DNA of 64,000 nucleotides from Campanula takesimana (taxonomy: Eukaryota > Streptophyta > Magnoliopsida > Asterales > Campanulaceae). The stretch spans positions 1,470,219-1,534,218 of the forward strand of contig JAOWBW010000104.1 of the NCBI GenBank assembly GCA_026119855.1, given 5' to 3'. Shown here piece after piece: positions 54,596 through 64,000 of the stretch (within the stretch, counting starts at the first letter, position 1; every line of letters begins with the position of its first letter). The position numbers were made by a program, and so were the translations under genes. The notes below the pieces were generated by a model. That model did not search any database and had not been told where the DNA came from. It worked only from the letters and a program-made list of their open reading frames with translations.

Positions 54596-54834
54596 TAATC
54601 CCTTCGTCTTTTTAGTCTGTTCACTTTTGCTCAACATAAGTAAACTTTGACCAAAAATTTAATGTCATTCTAATCATCCTAATGAAATTCTAAAAATTGT
54701 AATTGATAAAATAATTATTTAAATTATCAATAATAATTTATAAAATTTCATTAGGATTGTTATATTGATATTAAATGTTTGGTCAAAGTTTACTCCCGTT
54801 ACCAAAAGTGAACAGACTAAAAAGTCAGAGGGAG
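54596..54834. mobile_element. Stowaway-like MITE
   Basis: Inverted ends around cttcgtctttttagtctgtt and its reverse complement at 54805-54834. TA flanks. About 240 bp, no ORF. Confidence 0.8.
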
Positions 54835-54872
54835 TATGGTTTTAAAATTCTTCACACATATTAAAATATGTA

Positions 54873-55090
54873 CTCCCTCGGTTTCATACTTATTGCTACA
54901 AAATGAGAGGGATATTAAGAAAATATGTTGGAAAAGTAAGTATTGTATGTGGGTAGGAGAGAGAAAATAAGTTAGTGGATAGTTGATGTAAGTGGATATG
55001 CGAGAGAAAAGTGAATATTTTGGTTTAGTAGCAATAAGTATGAGACGCTCAAAATAGAAACAAGTAGCGATAAGTATGGGACGGAGGGAG
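54873..55090. mobile_element. Stowaway-like MITE
   Basis: Starts ctccctcggtttcatactta and ends with the inverted counterpart taagtatgggacggagggag. TA on the left, a tta on the right. About 218 bp. Confidence 0.8.
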
Positions 55091-55139
55091 TTATTAATAT
55101 ATATGAAAAAGCCTTTTGCGGTTCAAACAAAACAAAGAG

Positions 55140-55315
55140 CAATGCTAGGAGCACAAAACAAAATCACAAAATCATGCTCATACAATGAGGTGACGATATT
55201 TTATTGGTTGTAGCGATAGTGGACCCGCCAAACTCTAATTAAAAACACCAATAAAATCACTACACCTATGATTTTGTGAGTGAGATTTTGTGACCTTTTT
55301 GTGCCCCTAGTATTA
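55140..55315. mobile_element. Small MITE with GCTAGGRGCACAAAA ends
   Basis: The left end gctaggagcacaaaa is matched inverted by ttttgtgcccctagta at the right. The core gatattttattggttgtagc is shared with the copy at 54.4 kb. No ORF. Confidence 0.65.
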
Positions 55316-55528
55316 TTCTCAAACAAACTCTAATTTTTTAAGCAGTTTAAATGCTAATACAAGAGATAACTTATAATTTATGACTAAGGGTATAATAGGT
55401 AATCAAAAGTGAATATTTCTTGATAATATTAAAACGTCAAGTATTTGAGAGCAAATTAAATCCTAAAACGACATATATTTTGAAACAAGGGAGTGATTAA
55501 TAAGCTCTTTTCTTCATAAAAACAAATA

Positions 55529-55783
55529 CTCCCTCTGTTCCTAAATGAGTGTCCATTTCCAAGAAATCTTTGTCCCAAAATGAGTGTCTTTTTTTAACAT
55601 AACTTTGTCCCTAAATGTTTTTTTTCGAATTTTTTTCACCGGTTTCTATATACGTGCAAAACTAAATGTTTTGAAAAGAGATTACAAGACTATATACGAA
55701 TCTTTGCTACCAAATTGTACAAAAAAGTTGAGATTTTCAGAGTCCCTTAAAATGAAATTTGGACACTCATTTAGGGACAGGGG
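55529..55783. mobile_element. Stowaway-like MITE
   Basis: ctccctctgttcctaaatga at the left is inverted at the right as tcatttagggacaggggtag. TA flanks at 55527-55528 and 55784-55785. 255 bp. The ORF inside (55584-55793) is not a recognisable protein. Confidence 0.8.
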
Positions 55784-55989
55784 TAGTAATTAACAAGCCC
55801 TTCAATAAAAGAAAAAACAAATAATTAATAATATCACCATATCATTAAGAAGATAATCATCATATCTTGTAAAGTTACAAAGCTGGTAGTTTGATTATTA
55901 CTTATGAATAGAAAACTCATCAAAAGAATTCAATTAAATAATCTAATAATCTAATTCGTGAAAAAAGAGAAAAAAAATAAATAAATTCA
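55784..55989. other. 3' flank of arabinogalactan-peptide gene
   Basis: AT-rich; it probably holds the 3' UTR and poly(A) signal on the minus strand. No other feature seen. Confidence 0.4.
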
Positions 55990-56187
55990 TTAATGGGCTA
56001 TGTAAGTAATTGCTAGCGCCACCATGAGTAGGACATAAGCAACCCCTTGATCAATCGACGATCCATCGCTAAACGGACCAATTGGAGCCGGTGAAGGAGC
56101 CAAATCTTGGGCTTGGCTAACTTGAATGATCGTCGTGAACATGAAAGCTAAAATGGGAAGAGCCAACAACTTCATTGATGAGTTCAT
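55990..56187 (-). CDS. Arabinogalactan peptide (AGP16/20/22/41-type)
   Basis: A 65-residue precursor starting MNSSMKLLALPI. An N-terminal hydrophobic signal peptide (about residues 5-26) ends near SQAQ. A very short mature part follows, QDLAPSPAPIGPFSDGSS, whose AP-SP-AP prolines would be hydroxylated and O-glycosylated. A C-terminal hydrophobic segment (VAYVLLMVALAITYIAH) directs GPI-anchor addition, probably at the Ser before IDQG. This matches the length and layout of classical plant AG peptides at the cell surface. An upstream in-frame ATG at 56259 would add 24 residues, but the start used here gives a clean signal peptide. It is the only convincing host gene in the window. Confidence 0.9.
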   Translation of the reverse strand: MNSSMKLLALPILAFMFTTIIQVSQAQDLAPSPAPIGPFSDGSSIDQGVAYVLLMVALAITYIAH

Positions 56188-56430
56188 TTTTTTCCCTCTT
56201 TTTTTAGTCACAAACAACAATAAAAAAAGATTAAGAATGAGAGTGATAAAAAAAGTCAAAATATTTCTGAGCTCGACTCGATTTAACTCGGAATGAGAGT
56301 GAGAATTGGAATGAGAGTGATAAAGAAATCAAATAATTTTTGAGCTCGACTCGATTTAACTTGTTAAAATAAATAAAATTGAGAGAGAGAGAGAGAGAGA
56401 AAGAAAGAGGAGGAGGAGAAGAAGTGTTTG
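56188..56430 (-). promoter_or_regulatory. 5' UTR of arabinogalactan-peptide gene
   Basis: On the minus strand it contains a CT microsatellite (the complement of the ga run at 56380-56400). It also carries a direct duplication of about 72-bp period around gagctcgactcgatttaact (56270 and 56342). CT-rich leaders are common in plant genes. Confidence 0.55.
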
Positions 56431-56454
56431 AGGAGGAGGGAGTGAGTTAAAGGA

Positions 56455-56468
56455 GGTATATATATATG
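56455..56468 (-). promoter_or_regulatory. TATA box of arabinogalactan-peptide gene
   Basis: On the minus strand atatatatatac sits about 270 nt upstream of the ATG, before the CT-rich leader. Its position fits a core promoter with RNA start near 56425. Confidence 0.55.
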
Positions 56469-56469
56469 G

Positions 56470-57499
56470 TATGGTTTAGAATGAAGGGGGGTAATGTTGA
56501 AATTTAGGAAAGTTGAAGGAAGAATAGTGAGGAGGGAAGGAAACGCGTTGCCATTTCTTAATGGTGACATGGGAACGCACGCGGTCGTTTGAATTGTTGA
56601 ACGGGTAAATTGCAGTACTAACAACCCTTGATGTTTGGGCAACTTTAAAGTGCTTTGCCTACATTTTCCAAATTTCATTCTAGGGTTTACTTTATAATAT
56701 GGTGGTTTGGTCTGTAGACCGTATACTTCATCCGTCTCATTTTAAACATTAAAAAATAGTTGGGCATAAAAATTAAGAAAAATAGTGAAAATGTAATGTG
56801 TTTTGAGTATAGATGGCTTGGTAGTAGAGAGAAAGTGGGGTATGGAATTAGGGGTGGATTGGTAGGTATACCGAGTGTATTTTTGCTTGTACCGTACCAA
56901 CGAAGTATGATTTGGTACACAAAAAAATGTACCAGTATCAACCACAAAAGTCGGTATATCAAGTTTATTAGTACGGTTGGTATTCGGTTGGTACGGTTGG
57001 TACTCGATATATACCAAATGTAAATGAAGACAAAAAAAAATTGCATTTTTTTTTAGACTTTCTTGTCTAGTATTAAAAAAACACATTATAACTTAAAAAT
57101 AGATCTCAAATACGAATTATAAAGTCTTGAAACTAAAGAAAAGTTAAACAATTGAGGTCTTGCAAACTAAACAATACAGTGACTCTTAAAATCTTGAAAC
57201 TAAAGAAAAGTAAAACAATTGAAGTCTTGCAAAATAAACAATACAGTGACTCTAAATAATATTCACGACGACTCCAAAACCAAAAGATTACATAAGGCAG
57301 TTTGATTTTTTTATCCTAAATCGTAATAAAGTAACTTAAGGTTAGAAAAAAGAAATTAATGTTTGGTACTCCATTCGTCCCAAAATACTTGTAGTTTTAG
57401 AACACATATTATAAAAAATCAATAAATATCAAATAGATCAAACTACCCTTTAAATATTTTAAGTACCCAGATAATTAGACAGAGTATTATATATGTATG

Positions 57500-57504
<5 letters not shown>
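56470..57504. other. Upstream intergenic region with small repeats
   Basis: No gene recognised. 56860-57015 is rich in ggtac words, some inverted, suggesting an old MITE. 57125-57255 is a two-copy 67-bp tandem repeat (tcttgaaactaaagaaaagt at 57125 and 57192). Confidence 0.5.

Positions 57505-57505
<1 letters not shown>

Positions 57506-57544
<39 letters not shown>
57506..57544. repeat. (TA)n microsatellite
   Basis: About 19 TA repeats directly left of the apparent LTR start of the right-hand Tat element. Confidence 0.95.
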
Positions 57545-57547
<3 letters not shown>

Positions 57548-58212
57548 CGACATAAACCGACTTGGTAGATGGGGACCCAGACACTGGGCCCAACGTACCT
57601 AACGGACCTATACCGAGAGGCCCACTCACGGGAAGCCCATGTTTATAGACCGACATCAGTAAGGCCGAGCAGGCAGTCCTTGCCTAGGCCGAGTCCGAGA
57701 AGCCCAATCCCTAGCCGGCCTCTATGACGAGCCGAGTTAGATGACGGGCCGACTTATATCAGAAACCTCCCATTATCGTTGGGAAACCTCTTACAGAGTT
57801 ATGTTACAACTCTGACACTAAAGAATCCTTATCTAAACAAGGATATCTCTTATACCAGATAACAGGATATCATCCATCCTTATCAGGAGTCTATCTCCAA
57901 GGAATGCGAGTCCTACATCAGCACGGGCATCCTAGCTTCTCTAACAAGCTAGGACTCATTCACCCACTCCTATATAAACAGGTCCTCACAACAGGAGAAG
58001 GGTAATGAACTTTTGGCTCTAGTCTGGTCAATTGATTTTCTCTATTTCTAATCACCCATATCTTTATTCTTACACCCGGAGGGCCTTCGCCGGTGAAGCC
58101 CCGGTGTAGTTTACGTTTGTTTCGTGTGTGCAGCTCCGGCCATCAAGAACTGTTGCTGGGATTATTCGAACCGCTAGACGAAGGCTGATCCAACCAGATT
58201 TTGGCGTCATCA
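57543..58212 (+). repeat. Putative 5' LTR of right-hand Tat element
   Basis: Starts tgaacgac after the TA repeat and ends near gcgtcatca, with a TATA box (tatataaa) at 57971-57978. A PBS-like stretch (ttggttccattgccgggaac) follows. Without the 3' LTR in the window the ends are tentative. Confidence 0.5.
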
Positions 58213-58271
58213 GTTTGGTTCCATTGCCGGGAACTCGATTGGTCAGTTCTTTAGCCAGATAATTCCAGACC

Positions 58272-60683
58272 ATGGCCGGAGAATTAGTTGACGCGCGAGA
58301 AGCCACCCCTTCTAAAGAAACTGCGAGGGATGCACCGCCCCCCGAAAACACAAACGCTGCTACACAGAACCAGAGGCTCCCACCTACAGTACCTACGCAA
58401 GGGGGAGGAATGCATACCCGTTCAAAGGGGCCGACCCCCAATGTTGTTAACCAATATGGGCGCCGCCGACGAACAGGGTCCCGTAACAATGGAGCAGGAC
58501 CATCACAGCCGCTGCCATTGGACAAGAGAACATTGCTTTAACAGAATGTTCAAACACTCCAACAGCTGGCTAACGTACAGCGGGCCCTGTTAGAACTTGA
58601 CCTCGAAAATTCCTTGGCTAACCTACTCCAGCCATCTGGAACGAGGGGGACAAATCTGGATGACAGAACAAGCAGAAGGGAGCCCCTACAAAATCGTAGA
58701 CGGGATGCGCCTCCCAGGAGCCGTGTAAGCAGCCAAGACGGACGGCTAGGAAGACTCAATCTGGATGGGGACCTGAGAGACCACATTAATCGCCGCCGGG
58801 AAGAACAAGAAGATGAATCCCCTGGAGTGGAAATTATAGAGGAAAGACGTCGTGGGAACGCCCGACGTCGTTTACCTCCCAGGCAGGATCCACCACGGCG
58901 CACACCACCCCGGCAGGATCCACCCCGGCATACTCCGCCTCGCCATACTCCTTCAAGGCATCGTCTCGAACTAAACCAAGGTGAAAGGAGACGTCGAGAC
59001 CAAAGCATGGTCATTTCCAATCACACCTCAGTATTCAGCATAAGGGACATTGTCGACCTTAGAGAGAGGCTCGACAACATCGAGATGATGAATCAGGGGC
59101 ACAGGAAACCCAATAATGACTACGATGCTATGCGCCCTTTCGCGCAGAGGATTAAGGATGCACCACTTAATCCACAGTTAAAGCTTCCACACCTAGACAA
59201 ATACTCCGGCAACGCCGATGCTCTGGATCACATCCAAGCCTTTGAGGCCACCATGGCCCTAGTGTCCAATCAGGACGACGTACTGTGTAAGGCCTTTGCA
59301 AGCACCTTAACAAAGGCAGCTCGGTCCTGGTTCATGGATCTTGAGAAAAGCAGCATCAACTCCTTTGCTAAGTTGAAATCACAATTTTTGGAGTATTTTG
59401 CTACTGCTGGGGCGAGGAAGAAAAGATTGTCTGACCTAGCCAACTTGGTCCAAAGCAAAAATGAGTCCACCCTGAGCTTCTACAACCGGTTTAGGGACCT
59501 TGCCGACTCAATAGAAGAACGCCTGACCGACAGGGAGATCATTGTATGTTTCACGAATGGTCACAGGTCAGAGCAGTTAACTTATGAATTGTCAGTCAGA
59601 GAGCCCCTCACAAAAGCCGAATTGTACCACGTGGCTTACGCTACGGCCATCGCCGAGGAGAAGAAAAATACGTTATATGGTCATAAGGAACGTGAGCGAG
59701 ATCCTGACAAGTTGCATTACGGGAACTCGTCCCAGGGGAACAACGGGGGAAACGGCAAAGGCAAGAACAGGACCAGGGGGACCGAGACATTCACCACATT
59801 CAATAAACCGATCTCTGAGATCATGAATCTGGTGGATCTCCCCAACCCCAAGCCTCTAAAAGACAACCCAAAATACCCAAGGGATACCACAAAGTATTGC
59901 TCCTATCACAGAGACAACGGCCACGACACCGAGAACTGTTTTGCTCTGAAAAAGATTCTACAGAAATGGGCCGATCAAGGCAAGCTCAATCAGTTCATAG
60001 CCAAGGACAATAAGCGCCCAAGGGAAGAAGACAAAAACAATGACCAGGTAGACAGGCCACCTCGGGCCAGGTTGATAGGCGTGATCAGAGAGGAAATTCC
60101 ATCAAACACGAAACTCAAAGAGCAGATTTACGAGCTAAGTAAAGTCTTCCACATACCTCCTTGGATACATGAGAGGGAGGAAGTGATTAGTTTTTCTCCG
60201 AATGAGTTGGCGGGAAACCGTGTGATGAGAGAACAACCATTGGTTATCACAGGCCGCATTGATAATTGCGAGTCAGACAGGCTCCTCATAGACTCCGGAG
60301 CAGCCAAGGATGTGCTATACTATCGCACCTTTAAACAGATGGAACTTCCTGATACAATGCTGACCCCATACAATGGAAGGCTAGAAGGATTCACTAATCA
60401 TAAGGCCGATGCCAAAGGAACCGTCGACTTACTCTTGGAAATCGGCACTCATCCCTACAAAACCTCGGCCACGGTCACCTTCATAGTCATAGATCTGGAC
60501 AGTGAATACCATGCTATCATAGGTGCACCCAGTCAAGGAAAATTGGGTCTGGTTGCCTCCCTCCCCCCACCAAAGGGTGAAGTTCCCCACCCCGTTTGGA
60601 ATTGGGTGCGTCCCAGGGTCGCCCAGAGATTTTTTGGAACATGTGATGAAGTCCAGGAAAGCAAAGGCCAAGATGGAGATTGA
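58272..60683 (+). pseudogene. Gag-protease ORF of right-hand Tat element, one nonsense codon
   Basis: The frame opens at ATG 58272 and is broken by TAA at 58539-58541. The same frame then continues without a stop to 60681. In order: a Pro/Arg-rich N-terminus, Gag core (about 59150-59650; LKLPHLDKYSGNADALDHI), zinc knuckle YCSYHRDNGHDTENC (about 59895-59940), and aspartic protease with LLIDSGAAKDVLY (about 60283-60321). After the protease the homology shifts into the frame of 60523-62022 near the C-run at 60559-60571, so the last codons here are out of frame. Single lesions in a long open frame imply recent inactivation. Confidence 0.85.
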
Positions 60684-63600
60684 TACCCCAGATAAAAGAA
60701 TCACGGTTTCAAAATCAACCACGGTTACAACCTCGATGCCACATATCGGTGTTATATTGGCGACTGTTGAAGATGAAACTGAAGAGTGGGTTATTCTTGA
60801 CAACGACGTCCCAACTAAGGCCGAGGTTACTTACGGCTTAGACGGATTTGGCTGCATCTCGATGAACACAGCTTTGGACGAGCCGAGTAGCTTGGCTCTC
60901 GCCATCGTCCCAAGCTCGGGGGCCACACAGCCGACTGATATGGAAACCGAGATCGAGAAATTGTTGGACATGGAAAACCTAAGTTTGGAAGGGGAGGACA
61001 AGGAGAAGGTCAAGCAGATCATTGTCGAGACCCTAGAGTTCAGGGACGGCCCCGAACTTAAACCTGTGGATCAGTTAGACGAGGTCGTCATCAACCCAGA
61101 CTATCCAGATCAGAAAGTAAAGATTGGGAAGCAACTCTCACAACAAGAACGAGAAAGACTCATCTACCTACTCCAAAACAACTTGGACGTATTTGCCTGG
61201 AAAGTAGATGACATGGTGGGAGTAAAGGAAGCTGTCGCTCTCCACAAACTGGAAGTCGACAAGTTCTTCAAACCGGTCAAGCAGACAAGACGAGTCTTCT
61301 CTACCGACAAAGAAAAAGCAATTGAGACCGAGGTCGACAAACTCCTCAAAGCCGGCATCATAAGGGAGTCAACATACCCCGAGTGGCTTGCTAACGTCGT
61401 CATGGTAAAGAATCACAATGGCAAATGGAGGATGTGCGTGGACTTTACGGACCTGAACAAGGCCTGTCCCAAAGATAGCTATCCCCTCCCCAGGATTGAC
61501 AAGCTCGTAGACTCCATTGCCGGCCATCAAACCCTCAGTTTCTTGGACGCCTACTCTAGATATTATCAAGTCAAAATGGCCGAGGACGACATAGAAAGAA
61601 CGGCTTTTCAAGCTGCAGGCAGCGTATACTGCTACGTCATGATGCCTTTCGGCCTAAAGAATGCAGGAGCCACGTATCAGAGGATGGTGAACAAGGTCTT
61701 CAAATCTCAGATAGGCCAGAATATGGAGGCCTACATTGATAACATGGTGATTAAGACCAAGATCGGCAGCCATATACCAGATCTGAAAGAGACCATTGAC
61801 AACTTGAAAGCTAACGATATGAAGCTCAACCCTAGCAAGTGCGTCTTCGGGGTTACCGCGGGCAAGTTTCTAGGTTTCATGGTTTCTCAGCGAGGCATCG
61901 AGGCTAATCCAGAAAAGATCCAAGCTTTGATTGACATGAGGGAGCCGACTTGTATCAAAGAGGTTCAAAGGTTGAACGGGAGAGTAGCAGCACTCGGTAG
62001 GTTTATCGCTAAATCGGCATAAAAATCCCTCCCCTTTTTCAAAGCCTTGAAGGGAACAAAGGATTTTGCTTGGACGCCTGAGTGCTCGACCTCATTCCAG
62101 CAACTGAAAGACTACCTCGGCTCTCCACCCCTACTTAGCAGCCCGGTCATGGGTGAGACATTGTACGTCTTCTTAGCAGCAACCGACCGAGCCGTAGCAG
62201 CCGTGCTAGTTAGAGAAGAAAGCGGTATCCAGAAGCTGATCTACTACGTCAGCAAGGCACTGTCAGATACCGAGAGCAGGTACTTCAATGCTGAGAAAAT
62301 TGCTTATGCCTTGGTAATTGCGACCAGAAAATTACGAGCCTGCTTCTCGGCTTATCCAATCACGGTCTACACCAACTCTCCTCTTAGAAAAATACTTCAT
62401 AAGATGGACAGCTCAGGACGCCTACTTAACTGGTCGATCGAACTGACCGAATTCGATATAACCTACAAGCCGAGGAAGACTCTTCTGGCCCAACCTCTTG
62501 CTGACTTCTTAGTCGAGACCGCCTTCACAAGTGAACATACGGCGACCACCCGAAAAAGGAAGTTCCCTATGGATAGAGAGCCCTTGGAAGAGCTACCGCC
62601 CAACTGTTGGGTCCTATACACCGACGGGTCAACTACCCAAGGTAGAAGCGGCGCCGGAGTCTACTTGACTAGCCCTGCCGGCGAGAATGTTGCACGTGAT
62701 TTTATCAGGTTCAAGTTCCCTGCCTCAAATAATCAAGCTGAATATGAGGCCCTAATCCTGGGACTTGAAAGAGCCAAGTTCTTTGGTGCAACGAGATTGG
62801 TAGCATACAGCGACTCCCAACTGGTGGTGAATCAAGTTAAAGGGGAATACAACACCGAGAACCACATGCTGACCAAGTACAAAGACCTCGTCCTAAACCT
62901 GACCAAGAACTTTGAGTTCTGGGATATACGGCAAGTTGGTAGAGAATACAACCTGGAAGCCGACCTGCTTTCAAAGATGGCAACAGCTGAAGACTCGGAT
63001 CCCTTAATCATCTACACCGACCAGCCTGCTTATGAAAGACTGGAGATTTTTCTCCTAGATGATGAGGAAAGGACATGGATCGACGACTACAAAGACTACT
63101 TGGAGAAGGGAAAGCTTCCTGAAGACGAGTTAGAGGCCAAATCGATCAAGAAGAAGACGGCAAGATACATAGTCTGGAACAGCATCCTGTACAGAAGGTC
63201 ATTCTCCAGACCTCTCCTTAGATGTGTTGCGCCAAAAAGCACCGAGAAACTCATCGCCGAGGTGCATGGGGGAGTTTGTGGGGGACATCCGGGGGCCAGA
63301 ACCCTTGCCGACAAGATCATCACGCTTGGCTACTATTGGCCAAATATGACAGAGGATGCCCAAGCCTATGTAAAGAAATGTGACAAATGTCAACGCTACT
63401 CCGACTTGCCCAAAGTACCAGCCGTAGAACAAAGCTTGGTCATACCGACATGGCCATTCGACATGTGGGGAGTCGACATCATTGGACCGTTCCCATTAGC
63501 CAAAGGGAGCAACAAATATGTAATTGTGGCAGTCGATTACTTCACCAAGTGGGTAGAGGCGAAACCACTAGCAAAGATCACTGAAGAGAACGCCATCAAT

Positions 63601-64000
63601 TTTATCCATGATTACATATGGTGTCGATTTGGCGTGCCACACACTATAGTGACAGACAATGGCCTACAATTCTCAGATGCTTTCACCGAGGAGATGAATA
63701 GGTTGGGAGTCAAGCACAAGAAATCGTCAGTCAGCCATCCTCAAGGCAATGGACAAGCCGAAGCCGCCAACAAACTTGTCTTAAGAGCACTCACCAAGAA
63801 TTTAGAAGGCAGTCAAGGAAAGTGGCTGGACGAACTCCCCCTAGCTTTATGGGCCGTCCGTACAACCACTCGGGGGCCAACTGGGGAGACACCCTTTACT
63901 ATGACTTACGGTTCAGAAGCAATGGCACCAGCCGAGATGGCCCTGCCGACTTTCAGAGTAACCAACTATGACGAGGTTGTTAATAAATACAACCGACTAC
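60523..64000 (+). pseudogene. RT-RNase H-integrase of right-hand Tat element, with stop and RT active-site loss
   Basis: Pol homology begins at VKFPTPFGIG (about 60577) in this frame. RT carries MCVDFTDLNKACPKDSYPLP, but the YxDD box reads YIDNM, with Asn at 61741-61743 where the second Asp should be; a G-to-A change explains it. TAA at 62020-62022 interrupts the frame, which then continues to the window edge. The Ty3-type RNase H is at about 62150-62500. The archaeal-type RNase H (LYTDGSTTQGRSGAG) is at about 62610-62980. The integrase has an HHCC region (about 63260-63400) and a DDE core: D in WGVDIIG (63465-63485), D in VTDNGLQF (about 63648), and E in GQAEAANK (about 63750). The dual RNase H marks the Tat clade. 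Confidence 0.88.

Larger units (their letters stand above)
57543..64000 (+). mobile_element. Second Tat-type Ty3/gypsy element, truncated by window edge
   Basis: Putative 5' LTR, PBS, gag-protease, RT, two RNase H domains and integrase, all on the plus strand and running off the right edge. The coding region is damaged by nonsense codons at 58539 and 62020, a frameshift in a C-run near 60565, and loss of the second RT catalytic Asp. Its sequence differs strongly from the nested element, so it is a separate family. The 3' LTR and TSD are not visible. Confidence 0.9.

Noticed and set aside
56364..56678. Antisense 104-codon ORF upstream of the AG-peptide gene
   Set aside because: It reads through the promoter and CT-rich leader, is low-complexity at its end and matches no family.

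Overview
The window is repeat-dense nuclear DNA from a flowering plant, probably a eudicot; the species cannot be named from the sequence. It shows intron-bearing genes, plant-type LTR retrotransposons, Stowaway-like MITEs, a decayed endogenous pararetrovirus and one typical plant arabinogalactan-peptide gene. Nearly all of it is transposable-element sequence.

Bases 83-31392 are a four-layer nest in which every layer keeps its 5-bp target-site duplication (TSD). From outside in: a solo Tat-type Ty3/gypsy LTR (TSD gtgac); a solo Ty1/copia-type LTR (TSD cgccc); a 13.4-kb pol-less Tat-like element on the minus strand with 2.6-kb LTRs (TSD gtcat); and a 15.2-kb Tat-clade Ty3/gypsy element on the plus strand at 11667-26825 (TSD atagg). 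The innermost element carries LTRs, PBS, a gag-protease-RT-RNase H-archaeal-type RNase H-integrase ORF, a compact set of RNA hairpins just after pol, two antisense genes (a four-exon plant-mobile-domain gene and a small basic-protein ORF), a 12-copy 76-bp array, a PPT and the 3' LTR. The two Tat-like elements share PBS and PPT signals, so the inner type could plausibly mobilise the pol-less one.

From 31.4 to 33.1 kb is AT-rich intergenic DNA with a MITE and a degenerate tandem repeat. From 34.0 to 43.07 kb lies a broken endogenous caulimovirid (movement protein, coat protein, protease, RT-RNase H and viroplasmin/TAV-like regions), cut by a 2.1-kb solo LTR (TSD gaaaa) beside its predicted pregenomic promoter. 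From 43.07 to 51.8 kb is a SIRE-like Ty1/copia element whose 5' LTR and gag lie inverted relative to its 3' half; its TSD (tcatg) survives in opposite orientations, which shows a post-insertion inversion of about 4.6 kb.

From 52.1 to 54.3 kb a diverged long-inverted-repeat element has a tRNA-like box A/box B core in each arm and a 138-bp tandem array between them. From 54.3 to 55.8 kb there are several small MITEs. The one convincing host gene is an arabinogalactan peptide at 55990-56187 (minus). From about 57.5 kb to the right edge is a second, mutation-damaged Tat-type element (nonsense codons, a frameshift and a lost RT catalytic aspartate) that runs out of the window.
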